Of a stretch of DNA of 64,000 nt, positions 27,701-38,475 are shown in pieces (position 1 is the first letter of the stretch; each line of letters opens with the position of its first letter). Below the pieces are notes generated by a model. It was not told where the DNA came from. It did no database searches and worked only from the letters and a program-made list of their open reading frames with translations. The position numbers and the translations under genes are program-made. The stretch is from Archivesica marissinica (Eukaryota; Mollusca; Bivalvia; Venerida; Vesicomyidae), in assembly GCA_014843695.1 (NCBI GenBank), contig CM026390.1:92752530-92816529 (forward strand), written 5' to 3'.

Positions 27701-30005
27701 TTGCCCTGTCCAGTGTCAGTAACGTGGTAGCTTACAGCTGTATCTCGTCCAGTCCAGTGTCAGTAACGTCGTAACGTACCGCTGTATCTCGCTCTGTCCA
27801 GTGTCAGTAACGTGGTAGCTTACCGCTGTATCTCGTCCTGTTCAGTGTCAGTAACGTCGTAACGTACCGCTGTATATCGCTCTGTCCAGTATCAGTAACG
27901 TAGTAGCTTACCGTTGTATATCGCCCTGTCCAGTGTCAGTAACGTGATTACGTAACTTACCGTTGTATATCGTCCTGTCCAGTGTCAGTAACGTGGTAGC
28001 TTACCGTTGTATATCGCCCTGTCCAGTGTCAGTAACGTGGTTACGTAACTTACAGCTGTATCTCGCCCTGTCCAGTGTCAGTAACGTGATAGCTTACCAC
28101 TGTATATTGCCCTGTCCAATGTCAGTAACGTGGTAGCTTACCGTTGTATATTGCCCTGTCCAGTGTCAGTAACGTGGTAGCTTACCGCTGTATCTCGCCC
28201 TGTCCAGTGTCAGTAACATGATTATGTAGCTTACAATTGTATCTCGCCCTGTCCAGTGTCAGTAACGTAGTAGCTTACCGTTGTATATTGCCCTGTCCAG
28301 TGTCAGTAACGTGGTAGCTTACCGTTGTATATTGCCCTGTCCAGTGTCAGTAACGTGGTAGCTTACCGCTGTATCTCGTCCTGTCCAGTGTCAGTAACGT
28401 CGTAATGTACCGCTGTATATCGCTCTTTCCAGTGTCAGTAACGTGGTAGCTTACCGTTGTATATCGCCCTGTCCAGTGTCAATAACGTGGTTACGTAACT
28501 TACCGTTGTATATCGTCCTGTCCAGTGTCAGTAACGTGGTAGCTTACCGTTGTATATCGCCCTGTCCAGCGTCAGTAACGTGGTTAAGTAACTTACAGCT
28601 GTATCTCGCCCTGTCCAGTGTCAGTAACGTGATAGCTTACCGCTGTATATTGCCCTGTCCAGTGTCAGTAACGTGGTAGCTTACCGCTGTATCTCGCCCT
28701 GTCCAGTGTCAGTAACATGATTATGTAGCTTACAATTGTATCTCGCCCTGTCCAGTGTCAGTAACGTGGTAGCTTACCGTTGTATATTGCCCTGTCCAGT
28801 GTCAGTAACGTGATAGCTTACCGTTGTATATTGCCCTGTCCAGTGTCAGTAACGTGGTAGCTTACCGCTATATCTCGTCCTGTCCAGTGTCAGTAACGTC
28901 GTAACGTACCGCTGTAACTCGCTCTGTCCAGTGTTAGTAACGTGGTAGCTTACCGCTGTATCTCGTCCTGTCCAGTGTCAGTAACGTCGTAATGTACCGC
29001 TGTATATCGCTCTGTCCAGTGTCAGTAACATGGTAGCTTACCGTTGTATATCGCCCTGTCCAGTGTCAGTAACGTGGTTACGTAGCTTACCGTTGTATAT
29101 CGCCCTGTCCAGTGTCAGTAACGTGGTTACGTAACTTACAGCTGTATCTCGCCCTGTCCAGTGTCAGTAACGTGGTAGCTTACCGCTGTATATTGCCCTG
29201 TCCAGTGTCAGCAACGTGGTTACATAACATACCGCTGTATCTCGCCCTGTCCAGTGTCAGCAACGTGGTTACGTAACGTACCGCTGTATCTCGCCCTGTC
29301 CAGTGTCAGCGACGTGGTTACGTAACTTACTGCTGTATCTCGCCCTGTCCAGTGTCAGCAACGTGGTTACATACCGTACCGCTGTATCTCGCCCTGCCCA
29401 GTTTCAGTAACGTGGTTACGTAACTTACCGCTGTATCTCGCCCTGTCCAGTGTCAGCAACGTGGTTACGTAACTTACCGCTGTATCTCGCCCTATCCAGT
29501 GTCAGCAATGTGGTTACGTAACTTACCGCTGTATCTCGCCCTGTCCAGTGTCAGCAACGTGGTTACGTAACTTACCGCTGTATCTCGCCATGTCCAGTGT
29601 CAGCAACGTGGTTACGTAACATACCGCTGTATCTCGCCCTGTCCAGTGTCAGTAACGTGGTTACATACCTTACCGCTGTATCTCGCCCTGTCCAATGTCA
29701 GTAACGTGGTTACATAACTTACCGCTGTATCTCGCCCTGTCCAGTATCAGTAACGAGATTACGTATCTTACCGCTGTATCTCGCCATGTCCAGTGTCAGC
29801 AACGTGGTTACGTAGCGTACCCCTGTATCTCGCCCTGTCCAGTGTCAGTAACGAGATTACATACCCAACCTCTGTAGCTGTCCAGTGTCAGTAACGTTGT
29901 TATATAACTTACCGCTGTATCTCGCCCTGCCCAGTTTCAGTAACGTGGTTACGTAACGTACCGCTGAATCTCGCCCTGTCCAGTGTCAGTAACGTGGTTA
30001 CGTAA
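18733..30005. repeat. 44/49-bp satellite, lineage 1
   Basis: Units contain CCTGTCCAGTGTCAGTAACG. They come in a 44-bp form (GTGGTAGCTTACCG) and a 49-bp form (GTGGTTACGTAACTTACCG) that differ by a 5-bp insertion. Mixed 44/49 series form a higher-order repeat of about 1.47 kb; the same marker series starts at 19964, 21444 and 22912, the last two 1468 bp apart. From about 29200 to 30000 the units are almost all 49 bp. Indel-rich patches at 19300-19430 and 23520-23990 include short A/C-only inserts. The open frames repeating Ala-Tyr-Arg-Cys-Ile-Ser-Pro-Cys-Pro-Val are array shadows. Confidence 0.96.
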
Positions 30006-33000
30006 CTAATTACAGAATTTACAACAGTACCTCGCCCTGTCCAGTCTCTATGACGATATTACAGAATTTACAACAGTACCTCACCCTGTCCAGTCTCAAT
30101 GGCGAGATTACAGGATTTACAACAGTATCTCGCCCTGTCCAGTCCCAATGACGAGATTACAGAATTTACAACAGTATCTCGCCCTGTCCAGTCTCAATGA
30201 CGAGATTACAGAATTTACAACAGTATCTTGCCCTGTCCAGTCTCAATGACGATATTACAGAATTTACAACAGTATCTTGCCCTGTCCAGTCTCAATGACG
30301 AGATTACATAATTTATAACAGTACCTCGCCCTGTCCAGGCTCAATAACGAGATTACATAATTTATAACAGCATCTCGCCCTGTCCAGTCTCAATGACGAG
30401 ATTACAGAATTTACAACAGTATCTCGCCCTGTCCAGTCTCAATAGCGATATTACAGAATTTACAACAGTACCTCGCCCTGTCCAGTCTCAATGACGAGAT
30501 TACAGAATTTATAACAGTACCTCGCCCCGTCCAATGACGAGATTACAGAATTGATAACAGTACCTCGCCCTGTCCAGTCTCAATGACGATATTACAGACT
30601 TTATAACAGTATATCGCCCTGTCCAGTCTCAATGACGATATTACAGAATGTATAACAGTATCTCGCCCTGTCCAGTCTCAATAACGATATTACAGAATTT
30701 ACAACAGTATCTCGCCCTGTCCAGTCTCAATGACGATATTACAGAATTGATAGCAGTATCTCGCCCTGTCCAGTATCAATGACGAGATTACAGAATTTAC
30801 AACAGTATCTCGCCCTGTCCAGTCTCAATGACGAGATTACAGTGTTTAAAACAGTAGCTCGCCCTGTCCAGTCTCAATTACGAGATTACATAATGTATAA
30901 CAGCATCTCGCCCTGTCCAGTCTCAATGACGAGATTACAGTGTTTAAAACAGTATCTCGCCCTGTCCAGTCTCAATGACGAGATTACAGAATTTACAACA
31001 GTATCTCGCCCTGTCCAGTCTCAATGACGAGATTATAGAATTTACAACAGCATCTCGCCATGCTCTGTCTCAATGACGAGATTACAGTATTTATAACAGT
31101 ACCTCGCCCTGTCCAGTCTCAATGACGAGATTACAGAATTTACAAGAGTATCTCGCCCTGTCTAGTCTCAATGAAGAGATTACAGAATTTACAACAGTAT
31201 CTCACCCTGTCCAGTCTCAATGACGAGATTACAGAATTTATAACAGTATTTCGCCCCGTCCAATGACGAGATTACAGAATTGACAACAGTACCTCGCCCT
31301 GTCCAGTCTCAATGACGAGATTACAGTGTTTAAAACAGTATCTCGCCCTGTCCAGTCTCAATGACGAGATTACAGTGTTTAAAACAGTATCTCGCCCTGT
31401 CCAGTCTCAATGACGATATTACAGAATTTACAACAGTATCTCACCCTGTCCAGTCTCAATAATGATATTACAGAATTTATAACAGTACCTCGCCCTGTCC
31501 AGTCTCAATGACGATATTACAGAATTTATAACAGTATCTCGCCCTGTCCAGTCTCAATGACGATATTACAGAATTTATAACAGTATCTCGCCCTGTCCAG
31601 TCTCAATGACGATATTACAGAATTTATAACAGTACCTCGCCCTGTCCAGTCTCAATGACGATATTACAGAATTTACAACAGTATCTCGCCCTGTCCAGTC
31701 TCAATGACGATATTACAGAATTTATAACAGTATCTCGCCCTGTCCAGTCTCAATGACGATATTACAGAATTTACAACAGTATCTCGCCCTGTCCAGTCTC
31801 AATAACGATATTACAGAATTTACAACAGTATCTCGCCCTGTCCAGTCTCAATGACGATATTACAGAATTTATAACAGTATCTCGCCCTGTCCAGTCTCAA
31901 TGACGAGATTACAGAATTTACAACAGTATCTCGCCCTGTCCAGTCTCAATGACGAGATTACAGTGTTTAAAACAGTAGCTCGCCCTGTCCAGTCTCAATG
32001 ACGAGATTACATAATGTATAACAGCATCACGCCCTGTCCAGTCTCAATGACGAGCTTACAGTGCTTAAAACAATAGCTCGCCCTGGCCAGTCTCAATAAC
32101 GATATTACAGAATTTACAACAGTATCTCGTCCTGTCCAGTCTCAATGACGATATTACAGAATTTATAACAGTATCTCGCCCTGTCCAGTCTCAATGACGA
32201 TATTACAGAATTTACAACAGTATCTCGCCCTGTCCAGTCTCAATAACGATATTACAGAATTTACAAAAGAATCTCGCCCTGTCCAGTCTCAATGACGATA
32301 TTACAGAATTTATAACAGTATCTCGCTCTGTCCAGTCTCAATGACGAGATTACAGAATTTACAACAGTATTTCGCCCTGTCCAGTCTCAATGACGAGATT
32401 ACAGTGTTTAAAACAGTAGCTCGCCCTGTCCAGTCTCAATGACGATATTACAGAATCTATAACAGTACCTCGCCCTGTCCAGTCTCAATAGCGATATTAC
32501 AGAATTTACAACAGTACCTCGCCCTGTCCAGTCTCAATGACGAGATTACAGAATTTATAACAGTATCTCGCCCCGTCCAATGAAGAGATTACAGAAGTTA
32601 CAACAGTACCTCGCCCTGTCCAGTCTCAATGACGATATTACAGAATTTATAACAGTATCTCGCCCTGTCCAGTCTCAATGACGATATTACAGAATTTACA
32701 ACAGTACCTCGCCCTGTCCAGTCTCAATGACGATATTACAGAATTTACAACAGTATCTCGCCCTGTCCAGTCTCAATGACGATATTACAGAATTTATAAC
32801 AGTATCTCGCCCTGTCCAGTCTCAATGACGATATTACAGAATTTATAACAGTATCTCGCCCTGTCCAGTCTCAATGACGATATTACAGAATTTACAACAG
32901 TATCTCGCCTGTCCAGTCTCAATAACGATATTACAGAATTTACACGTATCTCGCCCTGTCCAGTCTCAATGACGATATTACAGAATTTATAACAGTATCT

Positions 33001-36000
33001 CGCCCTGTCCAGTCTCAATGACGAGATTACAGAATTTACAACAGTATCTCGCCCTGTCCAGTCTCAATGACGAGATTACAGTGTTTAAAACAGTAGCTCG
33101 CCCTGTCCAGTCTCAATGACGAGATTACATAATGTATAACAGTATCTCGCCCTGTCCAGTCTCAATGACGAGATTACAGTGTTTAAAACAGTATCTCGCC
33201 CTGTCCAGTCTCAATGACGAGATTACAGAATTTACAACAGTATCTCGCCCTGTCCAGTCTCAATGACGAGATTACAGAATTTACAACAGCATCTCGCCAT
33301 GCTCTGTCTCAATGACGAGATTACAGTATTTATAACAGTACCTCGCCCTGTCCAGTCTCAATGACGAGATTACAGAATTTACAACAGTATCTCGCCCTGT
33401 CCAGTCTCAATGAAGAGATTACAGAATTTACAACAGTATCTCACCCTGTCCAGTCTCAATGACGAGATTACAGAATTTATAACAGTATTTCGCCCCGTCC
33501 AATGACGAGATTACAGAATTGACAACAGTACCTCGCCCTGTCCAGTCTCAATGACGAGATTACAGTGTTTAAAACAGTATCTCGCCCTGTCCAGTCTCAA
33601 TGACGAGATTACAGTGTTTAAAACAGTATCTCGCCCTGTCCAGTCTCAATGACGATATTACAGAATTTACAACAGTATCTCGCCCTGTCCAGTCTCAATG
33701 ACGATTACAGAATTTTAACAGTACTCGCCCTGTCCAGTCTCAATGACGATTACAATTTATAACAGTATCTCGCCCTGTCCAGTCTCAATGACGATATTAC
33801 AGAATTTATAACAGTATCTCGCCCTGTCCAGTCTCAATGACGATATTACAGAATTTATAACAGTATCTCGCCCTGTCCAGTCTCAATGACGATATTACAG
33901 AATTTATAACAGTATCTCGCCCTGTCCAGTCTCAATGACGATATTACAGAATTTATAACAGTATCTCGCCCTGTCCAGTCTCAATGACGATATTACAGAA
34001 TTTACAACAGTATCTCGCCCTGTCCAGTCTCAATGACGATATTACAGAATTTACAACAGTATCTCGCCCTGTCCAGTCTCAATGACGATATTACAGAATT
34101 TATAACAGTATCTCGCCCTGTCCAGTCTCAATGACGAGATTACAGAATTTAAACAGTATCTCGCCCTGTCCAGTCTCAATGACGAGATTACAGTGTTTAA
34201 AACAGTAGCTCGCCCTGTCCAGTCTCAATGACGAGATTACATAAGTATAACAGCACTCGCCCTGTCCAGTCTCAATGACGAATTACAGATTTAAACAGTA
34301 CTCGCCCTGTCCAGTCTCAATGACGATATTACAGAATTTATAACAGTACCTCGCCCTGTCCAGTCTCAATGACGATATTACAGAATTTACAACAGTATCT
34401 CGCCCTGTCCAGTCTCAATGACGATATTACAGAATTTACAACAGTATCTCGCCCTGTCCATCTCAATGACGATATTACAGAATTTACAACAGTATCTCGC
34501 CCTGTCCAGTCTCAATGACGATATTACAGAATTTATAACAGTACCTCGCCCTGTCCAGTCTCAATGACGAGATTACAGAATTTATAACAGTACCTCGCCC
34601 TGTCCAGTCCCAATGACGATATTACAGAATTTACAACAGTACCTCGCCCTGTCCAGTCTCAATGACGATATTACAGAATTTATAACAGTACCTCGCCCTG
34701 TTCAGGCTCAATAAGGAGATTACAGAATTTATAATTTATAACAGCATCTCGACCTGTCCAGTCTCAATGACGAGATTACAGAATTTACAACAGTATCTCG
34801 CCCTGTCCAGTCTCAATAGCGATATTACAGAATTTACAACAGTACCTCGCCCTGTCCAGTCTCAATGACGATATTACAGAATTTATAACAGTACCTCGCC
34901 CTGTTCAGGCTCAATAAGGAGTTTACAGAATTTATAATTTATAACAGCATTTCGCCCTGTCCAGTCTCAATGACGAGATTACAGAATTTACAACAGTATC
35001 TCGCCCTGTCCAGTCTCAATAGCGATATTACAGAATTTACAACAGTACCTCGCCCTGTCCAGTCTCAATGACGAGATTACAGAATGTATAACAGTATATC
35101 GCCCTGTCCAGTCTCAATGACGAGATTACAGAATTGATAACAGTACCTCGCCCTGTCCAGTCTCAATGACGAGATTACAGTGTTTAAAACAGTATCTCGC
35201 CCTGTCCAGTCTCAATGACGAGATTATAGTGTTTAAAACAGTATATCGCCCTGTCCAGTCTCAATGACGAGATTACAGTGTTTAAAACAGTATCTCGCCC
35301 TGTCCAGTCTCAATGACGATATTACAGAATCTACAACAGTATCTCGCCCTGTCCAGTCTCAATGACGAGATTACAGAATTGATAACAGTACCTCGCCCTG
35401 TCCAGTCTCAATGACGAGATTACAGAATTTACAACAGTATCTCGCCCTGTCCAGTCTCAATGACGAGATTACAGTGTTTAAAACAGTAGCTCGCCCTGTC
35501 CAGTCTCAATGACGAGATTAGATAATGTATAACAGCATCTCGCCCTGTCCAGTCTCAATGACGAGATTACAGTGCTTAAAACAGTAGCTCGCCCTGTCCA
35601 GTCTCAATGACGATATTACAGAATTTATAACAGTATCTCGCCCTGTCCAGTCCTAATGACGATATTACAGAATTTACAACAGTACCTCGCCCTGTCCAGT
35701 CCCAATGACGATATTACAGAATTTACAACAGTACCTCGCCCTGTCCAGTCTCAATGACGATATTACAGAATTTACAAAAGTACCTCGCCCTGTCCAGTCT
35801 CAATGACGAGATTACAGAATTTATAACAGTACCTCGCCCTGTCCAGTCTCAATGACGAGATTACAGTGTTTAAAACAGTATCTCGCCCTGTCCAGTCTCA
35901 ATGACGAGATTACAGTGTTTAAAACAGTATCTCGCCCTGTCCAGTCTCAATGACGATATTACAGAATTTACAACAGTATCTCACCCTGTCCAGTCTCAAT

Positions 36001-36403
36001 AATGATATTACAGAATTTATAACAGTACCTCGCCCTGTCCAGTCTCAATGACGATATTACAGAATTTATAACAGTATCTCGCCCTGTCCAGTCTCAATGA
36101 CGATATTACAGAATTTATAACAGTATCTCGCCCTGTCCAGTCTCAATGACGATATTACAGAATTTATAACAGTATCTCGCCCTGTCCAGTCTCAATGACG
36201 ATATTACAGAATTTATAACAGTATCTCGCCCTGTCCAGTCTCAATGACGATATTACAGAATTTACAACAGTATCTCGCCCTGTCCAGTCTCAATGACGAT
36301 ATTACAGAATTTATAACAGTATCTCGCCCTGTCCAGTCTCAATGACGATATTACAGAATTTATAACAGTATCTCGCCCTGTCCAGTCTCAATGACGAGAT
36401 TAC
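30006..36403. repeat. 49-bp satellite, lineage 2 (related)
   Basis: About 130 units of 49 bp with CCTGTCCAGTCTCAATGACG, then AGATTACAGAATTTACAACA and GTATCTCG. Aligned to lineage 1, the CCTGTCCAGT and GTATCTCGC blocks are the same and the middle is diverged, so both descend from one 49-bp unit. Subtypes differ at GAGATTAC/GATATTAC and GAATTTACAACA/GTGTTTAAAACA. Indel-rich patches lie near 32900, 33700 and 34250. The array runs into the assembly gap, so its true length is unknown. Confidence 0.96.
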
Positions 36404-37403
36404 NNNNNNNNNNNNNNNNNNNNNNNNNNNNNNNNNNNNNNNNNNNNNNNNNNNNNNNNNNNNNNNNNNNNNNNNNNNNNNNNNNNNNNNNNNNNNNNNN
36501 NNNNNNNNNNNNNNNNNNNNNNNNNNNNNNNNNNNNNNNNNNNNNNNNNNNNNNNNNNNNNNNNNNNNNNNNNNNNNNNNNNNNNNNNNNNNNNNNNNNN
36601 NNNNNNNNNNNNNNNNNNNNNNNNNNNNNNNNNNNNNNNNNNNNNNNNNNNNNNNNNNNNNNNNNNNNNNNNNNNNNNNNNNNNNNNNNNNNNNNNNNNN
36701 NNNNNNNNNNNNNNNNNNNNNNNNNNNNNNNNNNNNNNNNNNNNNNNNNNNNNNNNNNNNNNNNNNNNNNNNNNNNNNNNNNNNNNNNNNNNNNNNNNNN
36801 NNNNNNNNNNNNNNNNNNNNNNNNNNNNNNNNNNNNNNNNNNNNNNNNNNNNNNNNNNNNNNNNNNNNNNNNNNNNNNNNNNNNNNNNNNNNNNNNNNNN
36901 NNNNNNNNNNNNNNNNNNNNNNNNNNNNNNNNNNNNNNNNNNNNNNNNNNNNNNNNNNNNNNNNNNNNNNNNNNNNNNNNNNNNNNNNNNNNNNNNNNNN
37001 NNNNNNNNNNNNNNNNNNNNNNNNNNNNNNNNNNNNNNNNNNNNNNNNNNNNNNNNNNNNNNNNNNNNNNNNNNNNNNNNNNNNNNNNNNNNNNNNNNNN
37101 NNNNNNNNNNNNNNNNNNNNNNNNNNNNNNNNNNNNNNNNNNNNNNNNNNNNNNNNNNNNNNNNNNNNNNNNNNNNNNNNNNNNNNNNNNNNNNNNNNNN
37201 NNNNNNNNNNNNNNNNNNNNNNNNNNNNNNNNNNNNNNNNNNNNNNNNNNNNNNNNNNNNNNNNNNNNNNNNNNNNNNNNNNNNNNNNNNNNNNNNNNNN
37301 NNNNNNNNNNNNNNNNNNNNNNNNNNNNNNNNNNNNNNNNNNNNNNNNNNNNNNNNNNNNNNNNNNNNNNNNNNNNNNNNNNNNNNNNNNNNNNNNNNNN
37401 NNN
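36404..37403. other. Assembly gap of exactly 1000 N
   Basis: One thousand consecutive N bases. The round number indicates a placeholder of unknown true size. The left side is satellite lineage 2 and the right side is unrelated transposase sequence. Confidence 0.99.
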
Positions 37404-37859
37404 ACGTCACTAATCATAACGGAATTCCACTGTAAGCGACTCCAACGTGCATGTTCACCCGTACACTAACGACTATCGTTCTAGTGACGTCGCGTCAACA
37501 TGGTCTGTAAGGACGGATTCCACGTTCAGCGAGCCTGTTCCGAACTGTTTGAGCACTGATTATATTGTTGATCCTCCCAGGAGTAACGATGGCGGTATGA
37601 GTAGCGGGCAGGAAGCGGTCACGTAAATGTGACGTCCGAATATGACGGTCCTGTTCTGGCGTCGTCACGCGTGGTCGACCAGTACGTGGGCGGTCGTCAG
37701 TTGATCCAAGTGTTCGGTACCGTCCAAGTAGACGTGTGATCGTGATCCGGGACATACCGAGGGATTAGCGACGTCGTTATGACGTAAACCAGCTTCAACC
37801 ATCCCAATTGCTCGCATTCTCTCATTTTCGTCGAGTCTGGGCATTTCTTTTGAGGACAA
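37404..37859 (-). pseudogene. Tc1-type transposase, frameshifted and cut by gap
   Basis: Minus strand. The frame from 37859 begins with Pro-Arg-Leu-Asp-Glu-Asn-Glu-Arg and the first helix-turn-helix. The frame from 37755 continues with MSRITITRLLGRYRTLGSTD and DRPRTGRPRVTTPEQDR, the second DNA-binding half with its GRPR hinge typical of Tc1/Tc3 transposases. The change of frame near 37757 implies one missing base. A stop at 37495-37497 and further frame breaks follow, and the catalytic domain would lie inside the N gap. It cannot make active enzyme. Confidence 0.85.
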
Positions 37860-38398
37860 TGCAAATCGTGTTGGTGTTTTTGCTCGAAATAATTACAATA
37901 TGAGTACAACAAACTGGTTTGTGGATCTATCCATGTATAGCAAATCGTGTTCCTCGAGGATCACGTGCAAAACGGAAAATCGGCGTTAGGAAAATATGGA
38001 TGCATTATTTACCTGTGTATATGGATGAATATTATAGTCGTACGTCATTCCGAACTGAAAAGTGGTGGCTTATCACAGGCATTTATATGTTTGCATCTTT
38101 TTCGTGAAGTTGGTTTGGTATCGTTTCTTTTTTGACTCAGTATATTACAGTGGAAGTTTGGGTCATTGATAAAAATCGAAACTCAGCCTGTATAATGGCC
38201 AGAGCTGGGGACATTTGATCGTGGTACGAGTTAACTAGGGAACGATTAGACCGCGTACATATCTTTGCCAGAGGTGCAGTGGCGTATCCATGCAACCGAC
38301 TGCCAATGATTTGCACGAGTCGATGTTTAATGTAACAACTGACGTGTTACGCTGTCAGAAATCCGATAGACAAACAAAAGATAATTATTGGCTTGTTG

Positions 38399-38404
38399 TT
38401 TATT
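38399..38404 (-). terminator. Poly(A) signal for the minus-strand gene
   Basis: AATAAA on the minus strand, about 25 bp after the proposed stop codon at 38430-38432. The position suits 3'-end formation for exon 3 of the VWC-like gene. Confidence 0.5.
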
Positions 38405-38429
38405 TAATCATTACGTAGATACATCATGG

Positions 38430-38475
38430 TTAAATACATCCACGATTTTTCATCCTCCTTGGTGACTTTGTAATT
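38430..38475 (-). CDS. Minus VWC-like gene, exon 3 (proposed)
   Basis: The acceptor TACTTTGTTTCAG is followed by 46 nt in the required phase, encoding a short basic tail with one Cys and a TAA stop; AATAAA lies just downstream. A weaker alternative last exon is 40487-40454: acceptor GTTTTATCACAG, an eleven-residue tail with two Cys, also followed by AATAAA. Transcript data would decide. Confidence 0.5.

Noticed and set aside
19301..31027. ORFs with Ala-Tyr-Arg-Cys-Ile-Ser-Pro-Cys repeats resembling cysteine-rich peptides
   Set aside because: They repeat with the satellite and are interrupted whenever unit length changes. The same DNA is open in other frames.
36311..37417. Long ORFs of undetermined residues
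   Set aside because: They span the N gap.
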